The notes below the pieces were generated by a model. It did not search any database and was not told the origin of the DNA. It was given only the letters and a program-made list of their open reading frames with translations. The position numbers were made by a program, and so were the translations under genes. Below, one piece after another: positions 38,400 to 45,038 of a stretch of DNA of 47,985 bases. Within the stretch, counting starts at the first letter, position 1. Every line of letters begins with the position of its first letter. The DNA is from ZC4RG17 sp036259475 (GTDB taxonomy: Bacteria; Actinomycetota; Acidimicrobiia; Spongiisociales; ZC4RG35). The stretch lies in assembly GCA_036259475.1 (NCBI GenBank), contig DATABS010000067.1:1-47985 (forward strand), written 5' to 3'.

Positions 38400-38681
38400 T
38401 CCCATGTGCGGATCGGGAAGGAGCGGGCTGAACCGGCGGTAAGGAATTCGGTCGGAGTCGAGACCGGGCGGTGGCGGCGGGATGCAGACCGTTGGATACG
38501 ACGGATCACAGCCGGCGGGTTCGTCTCTCGCGTAGTCGACGTGGTTGTGCTGGGTGAAGCCATAGTGGTCGTCGGCCGAGGCGGCGCCACATCTCCTCCA
38601 GCCCTGACGCCCGAGCGAGAAACGATGCCATGGGACGTTAGCCGGCGGACTGCGTCCGAGGGTTATCCGTGCCAGAGCCAC
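38400..38681 (-). pseudogene. decayed partial copy of the Excalibur surface-protein gene
   Basis: The minus strand repeats the 3' part of the gene at 36294-37469: ALARITLG, PPAN, CDPSYPTVCIPPPPP and IPYRRF...LLPDPH recur. The stretch between the third repeat and CDPSYPT is out of frame and shortened (the CPDDPVSRDQ segment is deleted), and the final Excalibur Asp/Cys motif is missing. Clearly a duplication followed by decay within the island. Confidence 0.85.
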
Positions 38682-38690
38682 TGGCGTCGG

Positions 38691-39119
38691 TCAACTCGGG
38701 GAGGACTCGGCGGCACGCTTCATACCCTCAGCCTCGATAGTCATGTAGCGGTTGGTCAGGTTTTTGTAGAGCAACCCGACGACTGGGACCAGAAAACCTC
38801 GCATATCGAGAGTCAATATCAGGCGTGACCGGCCTTCCTCCAGCGCCTCGACGCGATGGCCCGCGACGTTGGTGACGCCGCCGGACTCCTGGCGATACTC
38901 GAAGTAGGACGGCGCGTCCCAGACGGTGATATCCCACGTGCCCTCTGGCAGCTTCGGCTGCTTGAGACGCACACGGCTGCCTTCGGTCGCAGGACCGGGC
39001 GTGAGCAACTCGACAAAGTCAACCGATTCAATACGATCCGGCCAGGCTTCGAGGTCACTAAGCACATCCCAGACACGCTGCTGTCGGGCGTCGATCTCGA
39101 TGGACTTCTCGAAACGCAT
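38691..39119 (-). CDS. SRPBCC-family (polyketide cyclase/START-like) protein
   Basis: The 142-residue product begins with the typical SRPBCC first strand and helices (FEKSIEIDARQQRVWDVLSD, LEAWPDRIESV) and ends with the long C-terminal helix (KNLTNRYMTIEAEGMKRAAE); the strands between (TWDITVWDAPSYFEYRQES) form the hydrophobic cavity. Members bind lipids or aromatic compounds; several are coenzyme-binding or cyclase proteins. No catalytic residue can be assigned. It is a single gene upstream of the pseudogene fragment, with an island repeat module starting 170 bases upstream. Confidence 0.85.
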   Translation of the reverse strand: MRFEKSIEIDARQQRVWDVLSDLEAWPDRIESVDFVELLTPGPATEGSRVRLKQPKLPEGTWDITVWDAPSYFEYRQESGGVTNVAGHRVEALEEGRSRLILTLDMRGFLVPVVGLLYKNLTNRYMTIEAEGMKRAAESSPS

Positions 39120-39285
39120 GTTGGACGTTCACCTCGAAGGTTCGCTCAGCCAAGACAAGATGGGACAGCATATCCGGAACACGTTGTGGAGGCCGCTCTC
39201 GTTGTCGTTGTAGGTAGCAAGAATCGCTATCGACCCTCACCTACCGATGGGGCGTTGAACCCACAGAGAACGGCAAAATTATCTC

Positions 39286-39419
39286 GGCCGAGTTTCTGCT
39301 TCAAGCGACAGGGACCCGAATAACATCGAGAGGGCAATCCCGAAAGCCTGGGGGCAATCGGGTTTGTGCGGCGAGTCTCCCGATTTCTCCTTTATCAGCG
39401 GTTCGCGTGGGAGGCTCCC
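39286..39419 (+). repeat. island repeat module, copy C, with conserved hairpin
   Basis: Longest copy of the module, joining parts seen in copies A and B. Ends with arms GAGTCTCCC (39373-39381) and GGGAGGCTC (39409-39417); one T-G wobble replaces a C-G pair of copy B, so the RNA stem is kept. It fills part of the 529-base gene-free stretch 39120-39648. Confidence 0.55.
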
Positions 39420-39584
39420 GCGCCTATCTCGGCTTGTGGGTAAGAGAGAGAGGTGAGGCGCCCGGGGCAGCTCAAAAACGAACGTCTCTACCCACTCCCT
39501 CGACGCGCACTCCCTCGACGCCCCTCCTACGGGCCCGAGTCCCGTTCTATCTATGCGGCATCAATCCCAAACGTCCATCTCTTG

Positions 39585-39646
39585 AACGCGAAAACCCGGC
39601 CACCTGAGTAGGTGACCGGGCTGCGCGGTCGTCCTTGGTCGATCCT
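39585..39646 (-). repeat. repeated 3'-flank hairpin element, copy 2
   Basis: Aligns with 36197-36257. Contains the terminator hairpin at 39591-39620. Confidence 0.5.
39591..39620 (-). terminator. rho-independent terminator of the small secreted-protein gene
   Basis: On the minus strand the arms CCCGGTCACCT (39620-39610) and AGGTGGCCGGG (39605-39595) pair with one mismatch around a 4-base loop and are followed directly by TTTT. Confidence 0.75.
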
Positions 39647-39648
39647 AC

Positions 39649-39942
39649 TTAACGGCGGCCGGTGGATTGCCCGCCCGGGTTCTTGATCTCGGGGTCGCAG
39701 GGAAGCTCCTGCGTCGGCGAAAAGGTGGCGACCCCACCTGACGCCTCTCCGGAAACCGCCGGGGCCGCTGCTTTGCAGTGCCCCTGAATCCATGGGCGTG
39801 CGATTGGATCGTTGAGAATTACCGGCTCCTCCTGTCCCGGTGGAGCCACCGTCTGGGTGTGTGCCAGCGCTGTCGGGGCCAACGCAAGCGAGAACACCGC
39901 CGCCATCAAAGCAGTAGCGGCCTTCCTCGATAACCGTCTCAT
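39649..39942 (-). CDS. small secreted protein
   Basis: The ATG at 39942 follows GGACAGGAG and starts a signal peptide (MRRLSRKAATALMAAVFSLA, cleavage near ALAHT). The mature part of about 70 residues has two Cys (HCKAAAP and LPCDPE), which could form one disulfide, and is rich in Pro, Ala and Gly. No known family is recognised. A terminator follows closely. A frame-open extension to 40023 lacks a ribosome-binding site and would spoil the signal. Confidence 0.75.
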   Translation of the reverse strand: MRRLSRKAATALMAAVFSLALAPTALAHTQTVAPPGQEEPVILNDPIARPWIQGHCKAAAPAVSGEASGGVATFSPTQELPCDPEIKNPGGQSTGRR

Positions 39943-40160
39943 CACCACTCCTGTCCCTGTGGATCCGAATAGATCCAGCGATGCCAGCGAGCATACACCT
40001 GCGCATAAGTCGCCGATAGCCAAAATAAGAGGAAATGTCGCCGATGGCGTGGCGTCCAGCGTCGTGGCCGGACTTCTAGTCCGCTCGGTTGTGGCGGCTC
40101 CGTCGATTACCTAGTCCAATGGCGACCTCGCCTCATCATTGTTTCGTCGAGGCTCTTCCA

Positions 40161-40388
40161 CTAGTGGTGTCGAAATCTCTCATCGCTCAGGGCCTCCTTG
40201 TCAATCTGCGCCAGTTCGGCGGTAATTACGGAGAGGGCGAACAAGCCATCGCGCAGCCGGCGCTTGCCCTTCGGTTCCATGTCCCCGGCGAGAACGTCCC
40301 ACATCTCCTCCGGCTGCAGGTCCCCGCTGAGGACCTCATATATTCGGCCGCCGTCTAAGGCGTCGGCCTTCTGAATCGTGTCGGACAT
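40161..40388 (-). CDS. small acidic protein, unknown
   Basis: The ATG at 40388 is preceded on the minus strand by GAGGGAAGGGG, a strong ribosome-binding site 6 bases away. The 75-residue product is acidic at its start (MSDTIQKADALDGGRIYEVL) and contains the internal near-repeat VLSGDLQPEEMWDVLAGDMEP: two GD(L/M)xPE-type turns. A basic stretch GKRRLRDG follows, then a helix. No membrane segment or known domain. Possibly an island regulatory or anti-factor protein, but nothing supports a specific role. Confidence 0.6.
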   Translation of the reverse strand: MSDTIQKADALDGGRIYEVLSGDLQPEEMWDVLAGDMEPKGKRRLRDGLFALSVITAELAQIDKEALSDERFRHH

Positions 40389-40498
40389 CCGACACCCCTT
40401 CCCTCAAGGCCCAATACAGCGATTGCTTGGGCCACTTTCGGAGGATGCTGACCTGGGGAAACGGCTTAGAGAACAGCGTTAGGTCCGCTTCTCTTAGG

Positions 40499-40530
40499 AG
40501 GCGGTTGCTCTACCACTGAGCTAACCCGGC
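40499..40530. repeat. attachment-site repeat, distal end (attR): tRNA-Thr 5' half
   Basis: Exact 32-bp copy of 32612-32643. On the minus strand it is the tRNA-Thr 5' half (acceptor strand, D-arm and 5' anticodon stem) with no 3' half following. It is probably the original chromosomal 5' half, displaced by integration. Confidence 0.88.
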
Positions 40531-40540
40531 GGACCTATTC

Positions 40541-40546
40541 AGGATA
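40541..40546 (-). promoter_or_regulatory. stranded tRNA-Thr promoter (-10)
   Basis: On the minus strand TATCCT ends 10 bases before the tRNA 5' half at 40530, the correct spacing for a tRNA promoter. It should now transcribe only the truncated half and island DNA. Confidence 0.5.
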
Positions 40547-40633
40547 GTCGGAGCGGCGGTTTCTCCTGGCGCCAGCGTGTCGCCCAGCGCAACGCTCAAC
40601 TGATAAAAACGCGGAACTGGGGGTGACGGGGGA

Positions 40634-40639
40634 TACTCT
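40634..40639 (+). promoter_or_regulatory. -10 of the LytR_C operon
   Basis: TACTCT ends 8 bases before an ATG at 40648, matching the leaderless spacing of other genes in the window. Confidence 0.5.
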
Positions 40640-40647
40640 GGCGGGTC

Positions 40648-40689
40648 ATGTTGGGTCGGGAGTTCCTTCGTTGTGAGACGGCGCCGTGA
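40648..40689 (+). CDS. possible 13-residue leader peptide
   Basis: ATG at the predicted transcription start opens 13 codons (MLGREFLRCETAP) whose TGA overlaps the GTG start of the LytR_C gene (GTGA). Its likely use is to bring ribosomes to a leaderless mRNA and couple them to the next gene; a peptide function is not implied. Confidence 0.4.
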   Translation: MLGREFLRCETAP

Positions 40690-41279
40690 GTGATCGGGGC
40701 CGTCATGCCCGCAGCTCGGGGCCGGGCTTCTATCGCGACGTCCTCCTTCTCGTCGCCGGCATCCTCATCGTGGGAGCCCTGGTCTTCGGAGGTCTCTCCC
40801 TGTGGGCGGGACGCACCGGTGACGACGAGCCGACACCTCCCGCCGTCAGTCCCACGCTCACCCGTGCCGAAACCACCACCACGACCGCCCCGAGCACCGC
40901 CCCGAGCATCACTTCCACCACGGCCGCGTCGACGACGAGCGGCGCGACGACGTCTAGCGTCACCACCACCCCCACTACCACCCGGGAGGCACGAGACCCC
41001 TCCGAAGTGCGGGCCATCGTCCTCAACTCGATCGGAGTGACCGGCCTCGCCGGCAGCCTCTCCGACGAACTGGCCGGTCTCGGCTACCAGGTGGCCGAGG
41101 CCGACAACTACACCCCGGAGCTTTCCGACACGATGATCTTCCACGCCGACGGTTTCGCTCTCGAGGCGGTTGAGCTGGCCGAAGCGGTGCCCGATGCCAC
41201 CGTGGCGCCCGATCCCGAACTCGCCTCCTCGTGGGGAGTCGATGTGGTCGTCGTTATCGGTCGCTCGTATCAGGAATGA
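40686..41279 (+). CDS. membrane-anchored LytR_C domain protein
   Basis: The GTG at 40686 is the first codon of a 197-residue product with a basic cytoplasmic N-terminus, one membrane helix (VLLLVAGILIVGALVFGGLS), a Thr/Ser/Ala-rich linker of about 55 residues and a C-terminal LytR_C domain (about 105-197; RAIVLNSIGVTGLAGSLSDEL, LGYQVAEADNY, VDVVVVIGRSY). LytR_C domains occur at the end of LCP ligases and in small anchored proteins such as actinobacterial envelope factors. It lacks the LCP catalytic domain, so it is likely to be a cell-wall-binding or accessory protein. The next gene overlaps its stop (ATGA). Confidence 0.88.
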   Translation: MSDRGRHARSSGPGFYRDVLLLVAGILIVGALVFGGLSLWAGRTGDDEPTPPAVSPTLTRAETTTTTAPSTAPSITSTTAASTTSGATTSSVTTTPTTTREARDPSEVRAIVLNSIGVTGLAGSLSDELAGLGYQVAEADNYTPELSDTMIFHADGFALEAVELAEAVPDATVAPDPELASSWGVDVVVVIGRSYQE

Positions 41280-42148
41280 CGTCTCGCCCGGGGGGAGGCC
41301 ATCCCTTCACCGTGGCCGCCTGGATCCTGGTGGGCGCCGTGGTCGTCGCCGCCGTCGCCGGCGTCATGGGCGGGATCCTGTCCTCGTCGCTGGTGGTCGA
41401 CCTCGCCGCCCTCTGGCCCCTGCTGGTCGTCGCCGTCGTCGCCGGACTCCTCAGCCGGCTCGGGAAGCGCCCACGAAAAGCCAGGGCGATCCTCCCTCTG
41501 GGGATCTTCACCGCCCTCGTTCTCGGCGGAGCGCTCCACCTCGGCGGGTGGGATCAGCTGCCTTCGGCTGCCGCCCGCCTCACCGGCCCGCCCCCCGGCG
41601 AGATGAGCGAGCCGACCGAGCTGGTGGCTCAGCTGTCCGGCGAGGTACAGTTGCATCCTCTCCGTAGCGGCCCCGCCTACCGGGTTTCGCCCATTCTCCT
41701 CGGCGGCAACGTCGGCGTCCCCATGGCGACGGAGACGTCGGTCGACGGCTCCGTCTCCGTGCGGATCGAAGCGGACGGCGACGCCCCCTCCTGGTACTCG
41801 TTCGCCGGGTGGCGGATCGGCTTGAGTCCCGAGGTCCCGTGGCGCCTGGTCCTCAACGGCCGGATCGAGGCGGATCTAGCGGCTCTCGCCGTGACCTCGG
41901 CGGCCATCGCCGGATCGGGATCACTCCGCCTCGGCCAACCCCCCGCCGACGGATCCAACATCATCATCGCCGGCGACTTCGACCTCTCCGTTCCTGCGGG
42001 CACGGCGGTAGTGGTCTCAGGCGAGGCCAACGTGCCCGCCGGCTGGGAGACGGGTGGGGGGAGGGCTCGGTCACCCGGCGAAGGGGCCGAGAGATCCTGG
42101 TCCATTTCCGTCCAGGGTGAGGTTGTCCCCACGATCAGGGAGAGGTGA
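41276..42148 (+). CDS. LiaF-like/toast-rack domain membrane protein
   Basis: The ATG at 41276 overlaps the LytR_C stop. The 290-residue product has three hydrophobic N-terminal helices (FTVAAWILVGAVVVAAVAG, LWPLLVVAVVAGLLSRLG, LPLGIFTALVLGGALHL), then a beta-rich C-terminal domain: PWRLVLNGRIEADLAALAV, SAAIAGSGSLRLGQPPA, IIIAGDFDLSVPAGTAVVVS. This resembles the LiaF/DUF4097-type beta-helix in which polar turns repeat. LiaF proteins restrain envelope-stress kinases; here the role is inferred only from architecture. The AI-2E-type transporter gene begins at its stop. Confidence 0.78.
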   Translation: MTSRPGGGHPFTVAAWILVGAVVVAAVAGVMGGILSSSLVVDLAALWPLLVVAVVAGLLSRLGKRPRKARAILPLGIFTALVLGGALHLGGWDQLPSAAARLTGPPPGEMSEPTELVAQLSGEVQLHPLRSGPAYRVSPILLGGNVGVPMATETSVDGSVSVRIEADGDAPSWYSFAGWRIGLSPEVPWRLVLNGRIEADLAALAVTSAAIAGSGSLRLGQPPADGSNIIIAGDFDLSVPAGTAVVVSGEANVPAGWETGGGRARSPGEGAERSWSISVQGEVVPTIRER

Positions 42149-43437
42149 TGGCAGCCTCAGGGATAGACTCATCGGCGATGACTCCCGAGTCTCCTCGTCT
42201 CCAGCGCCTCCGCCGGACCGCATTCGTCGTCTGGACGACGCTGGGAGTCATCGCCCTCGTATGGGTGCTCCTCAGGATGGCCGACCTCGTACGTATCATC
42301 TGGCTCCCGCTGGCGTTCGCCGGCGGGCTGACACTCCTCCTCAACCCGATCGTCAACGCCTTCGAGCGCGTGCGCGTTCCCCGGGTGGTCGGAACCGTGT
42401 TCGCCTTCCTAGTGGCGGGCAGCGTGGTGGCGGCCACGGTGGTCCTCCTCGTTCCGGCGATCCGCCAGCAGGGCACGGAGTTCGCCACCCAGCTGCCCAC
42501 GCTCTACGACTCCCTCGTTGAGGGTCTCCACTCGATGTCCGATCGGTTCGGCATCGACCTGGGCAACGTCTGGACGTCGACCACCATCCAGGAGTGGATC
42601 CGCAACCCGGACAACCAGGCGACGCTGCAGGAGCTGCTCGGCGGCTTCGGTTCCGGCGCCGGCCGAATCCTGCGCGGGGTGACCGAGACCATCGCTGTCG
42701 TCCTGTTGGCACCGGTGCTGGCCTTCTACATGCTGCTGGACGCCACCAAGTTCAAGCAGCGCTCCCGCGAGCTGACTCCGGCCCACCATCGTGAGGAGCT
42801 CACTTACGTCGCCAACCAGTTGGCCACCGCCCTGGGTTCGTTCGTGCGGGGTCAGCTCCTGGTCGCTCTGGTGGTGGGTGTGCTCTCCAGCGTTGCCCTC
42901 TACTTCCTGGATTTGCCCTTCTGGTTGCTGATCGGGATCACCGCCGGCATCCTCAACCTGGTGCCGTTCGTCGGTCCCTTCGTAGGCGGGGCTCTGGCGG
43001 CACTCGTCGCCCTCTTCAACGGATCCCTCACTCAGGCGCTCTGGGCGGTGGGGATCTTCACCGCCATCCAGCAGTTCGACAACCACGTCGTCACCCCGGT
43101 CGTCCAGCGGGCTCGGGTCAACCTGTCACCCCTCGTCATCGTCCTCGCTCTGATCGCTGGCGGCGCCATCGCGGGACTGCTCGGGGTCGTGGTGGCCGTG
43201 CCGACGGTGGCGGCGATCCGCATCGTCGCCGGCCACTTGTGGCGGACACGTGTGCTGGGCGAGTCGTGGCAGGAGGCGAGCGACGCCATGATCGAATACA
43301 CCGAGCGACCGGAGCGGATCGCGGTGGTGCGGCGTCGCCGGCCGGTGGGCGATCAGCAGCGCCTGTTCGACACAGCGGAACACCCCGAACTGGCCATCAA
43401 GGAGCCGTCGGCCGATCCAGGCGGGTCCCGAACGTAG
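42148..43437 (+). CDS. AI-2E/PerM-family transporter
   Basis: The ATG at 42148 shares a base with the previous stop and follows GGGAGAGG; a GTG one codon earlier and an ATG at 42178 are possible. The 429-residue membrane protein shows the PerM/YdiK family layout: an N-terminal pair of helices (WLPLAFAGGLTLLLNPIVNAFER), a soluble helical loop, then six to seven helices with FRGQLLVALVVG-like FVRGQLLVALVVGVLSSVA, GITAGILNLVPFVGPFVGG and AIQQFDNHVVTPVVQRARVNL. Substrates vary (AI-2, Na+/H+ antiport in some); the substrate here is unknown. The C-terminal tail is charged and cytoplasmic. Confidence 0.9.
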   Translation: MAASGIDSSAMTPESPRLQRLRRTAFVVWTTLGVIALVWVLLRMADLVRIIWLPLAFAGGLTLLLNPIVNAFERVRVPRVVGTVFAFLVAGSVVAATVVLLVPAIRQQGTEFATQLPTLYDSLVEGLHSMSDRFGIDLGNVWTSTTIQEWIRNPDNQATLQELLGGFGSGAGRILRGVTETIAVVLLAPVLAFYMLLDATKFKQRSRELTPAHHREELTYVANQLATALGSFVRGQLLVALVVGVLSSVALYFLDLPFWLLIGITAGILNLVPFVGPFVGGALAALVALFNGSLTQALWAVGIFTAIQQFDNHVVTPVVQRARVNLSPLVIVLALIAGGAIAGLLGVVVAVPTVAAIRIVAGHLWRTRVLGESWQEASDAMIEYTERPERIAVVRRRRPVGDQQRLFDTAEHPELAIKEPSADPGGSRT

Positions 43438-43447
43438 CCGTCACCTG

Positions 43448-43473
43448 CGACCTATCACCTACCACTTAGTACC
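43448..43473. repeat. GGTACC/ACCACTT repeat, copy 3
   Basis: CGACCTATCACCTACCAC then TTAGTACC, matching the reverse complement of 30203-30234. It lies between the 3' ends of the AI-2E-type gene and livF. Confidence 0.5.
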
Positions 43474-43500
43474 CGACGCCGCGAGGCCGGCGAAGCGTTC

Positions 43501-44232
43501 CTAGGTTTCGCCCAGATAGGCCTGCCGCATCTGCGGGTTGGCGAGCAGGCCCTCGGCGGTGTCGTCGAGCACCAACTGGCCGGTCTGGAGGACGTAGCCC
43601 CGGTCGGCGATCGACAGCGCCATGTTGGCGTTCTGTTCCACCATGAAAACAGTGGTGCCGGCCTGGTTGATCTGGTCGATGATTTCGAAGTTCTGCGCCA
43701 CGAGCACGGGCGCCAGACCCATCGACGGCTCATCCATCAACAGGATCTTGGGGCGGGCCATCAAGGCTCTCCCCACCGCCACCATCTGCTGTTCCCCGCC
43801 AGAGAGAGTCCCCGACTTCTGGTTCAGGCGCTCCTTGACCCGGGGGAACATCTCGAATACCCGCTCCATGTCCTCTTCGAAGTTCTCCGGATCCTCGCGC
43901 AGATAGGCGCCGATCTCCAGGTTCTCCTTGACCGTCATTCGCTTGAACAGCCGCCGGTTCTCGGGAACCATCGACACGCCCGCCTTGACTCGCTGCGCCG
44001 TCGTCCACCCGTTGGCGTTCTCGCCCCCGATCAGAACCGTGCCGGTGGTCGGCGGGACCATTCCCAGGATGGTCTTCAGGGTGGTCGTCTTGCCGGAGGC
44101 GTTGCCGCCGAGGAGGCAGACCATCTCCCCTTCGTAGATTTCGAGGTCCACGTCCTTCAGGATGTGAGCCGCACCGTAATGAGTGTTGACGGATTTGAAC
44201 TCGAGGACCGGGACGCGGCCGTTGTCGCTCAT
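43501..44232 (-). CDS. livF: branched-chain amino-acid-type ABC importer ATPase LivF
   Basis: The 243-residue ATPase has Walker A LLGGNASGKTTTLKTILG (the family normally has LGxNGAGK; here Ala-Ser follow Asn), GVSMVPENRRLFKRMTVKEN, signature SGGEQQMVAVGRALM and Walker B LLMDEPSMGLAP. The order and the PENRRLF box are LivF-type. It is the last gene of a livHMGF array; its ATG overlaps the livG stop (ATGA). Confidence 0.94.
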   Translation of the reverse strand: MSDNGRVPVLEFKSVNTHYGAAHILKDVDLEIYEGEMVCLLGGNASGKTTTLKTILGMVPPTTGTVLIGGENANGWTTAQRVKAGVSMVPENRRLFKRMTVKENLEIGAYLREDPENFEEDMERVFEMFPRVKERLNQKSGTLSGGEQQMVAVGRALMARPKILLMDEPSMGLAPVLVAQNFEIIDQINQAGTTVFMVEQNANMALSIADRGYVLQTGQLVLDDTAEGLLANPQMRQAYLGET

Positions 44233-45038
44233 GCGTTCCGCTCCTCGATGGCCGGCTTGCGCTCCTCCGCCGGACGTCCCAGGTAGGCCTCGATGACGTC
44301 CTCGTTGCTGGACACCTCTTCGTAGGAGCCCTCGGCGATCTTCACGCCGTGGTCGAGGACCATGACTCGGTCGGAGACCTCGCCCACCACCCGCATGTCG
44401 TGCTCGATCATCACCACGGTGAATCCCTTGTCGCTGCGCAGCTTGCCGATCAGCTCGGTCAGCTCGGCCGTCTCCCGAGGGTTCATCCCGGCGGTCGGCT
44501 CGTCGAGCAGCATCAGGACCGGCTCGGTGGCCATGGCGCGGGCAATCTCGAGGCGACGGCGGTTGGCGTAGGACAAGACGAAGGCGGGCTGGTCGAAACG
44601 GTATCCCACCAGCCTGGTGCCGAAGAACGAAAGGATCTCCTTGGCCTTCTCCTCGATCTCTCGCTCTTCCTTCTTGAAGGCCGCCGTCTGGAAGATGGCG
44701 CCGAAGATGCCCCGCTGGGTCCGGCAATGCTGACCCACCTTGACGTTCTCCAGGACGGTCAGGTTGGGAAACAGCCGAACGTTCTGGAAGGTCCGGGCGA
44801 TCCCCGCCTTGGTGATCTCCGAGGGGGTCCGTCCGGCGAGATTGTGGCCCTCGAAGGTGATGGTCCCCGAATCGGGCGGGAACAGGCCCGAGATCACGTT
44901 GAAGAACGACGTCTTGCCGGCCCCGTTGGGACCGATGACAGAGACGATCTCGCCCTCCTCGATCGTGAAATCGATGTCCTGGAGGGCCCGGACACCGCCG
45001 AAGGCCTTGTTCAGCCCCCGAATCTCGAGCAGCGCCAT
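44229..45038 (-). CDS. livG: branched-chain amino-acid-type ABC importer ATPase LivG
   Basis: The 269-residue ATPase carries Walker A VIGPNGAGKTSFFNVISG, the LivG-type GIARTFQNVRLFPNLTVLENV, a signature degenerate at LSYANRRRLEIARAMA (Tyr-Ala-Asn-Arg in place of SGGQQ, common in LivG), Walker B LLDEPTAGMNP, and the C-terminal extension after VMVLDHGVKIAEG. The ATG at 45038 shares a base with the livM stop, and livF overlaps its end by 4 bp. Confidence 0.94.
   Translation of the reverse strand: MALLEIRGLNKAFGGVRALQDIDFTIEEGEIVSVIGPNGAGKTSFFNVISGLFPPDSGTITFEGHNLAGRTPSEITKAGIARTFQNVRLFPNLTVLENVKVGQHCRTQRGIFGAIFQTAAFKKEEREIEEKAKEILSFFGTRLVGYRFDQPAFVLSYANRRRLEIARAMATEPVLMLLDEPTAGMNPRETAELTELIGKLRSDKGFTVVMIEHDMRVVGEVSDRVMVLDHGVKIAEGSYEEVSSNEDVIEAYLGRPAEERKPAIEERNA

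Larger units (their letters stand above)
32612..40530. mobile_element. genomic island of about 7.9 kb integrated in tRNA-Thr
   Basis: Bounded by a 32-bp exact direct repeat of the tRNA-Thr 5' half (32612-32643 and 40499-40530). A tyrosine recombinase gene, now frameshifted, starts about 70 bases inside the tRNA-proximal end. Cargo genes do not match the conserved actinobacterial gene order on either side and include stress-type regulators and oxidoreductases, surface proteins and decayed duplicates, with more AT-rich intergenic DNA. No replication, packaging or conjugation genes are visible, so the element probably depended on others or has decayed. Confidence 0.85.

Noticed and set aside
38061..38828. 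A 255-codon plus-strand frame across the second oxidoreductase gene and the pseudogene
   Set aside because: It is antisense to an intact gene and a decayed fragment, and shows no domain; it is open by chance.
40499..40530. A second tRNA-Thr gene
   Set aside because: Only the 5' half is present; the following bases do not form an anticodon 3' stem, T-arm or acceptor 3' strand.
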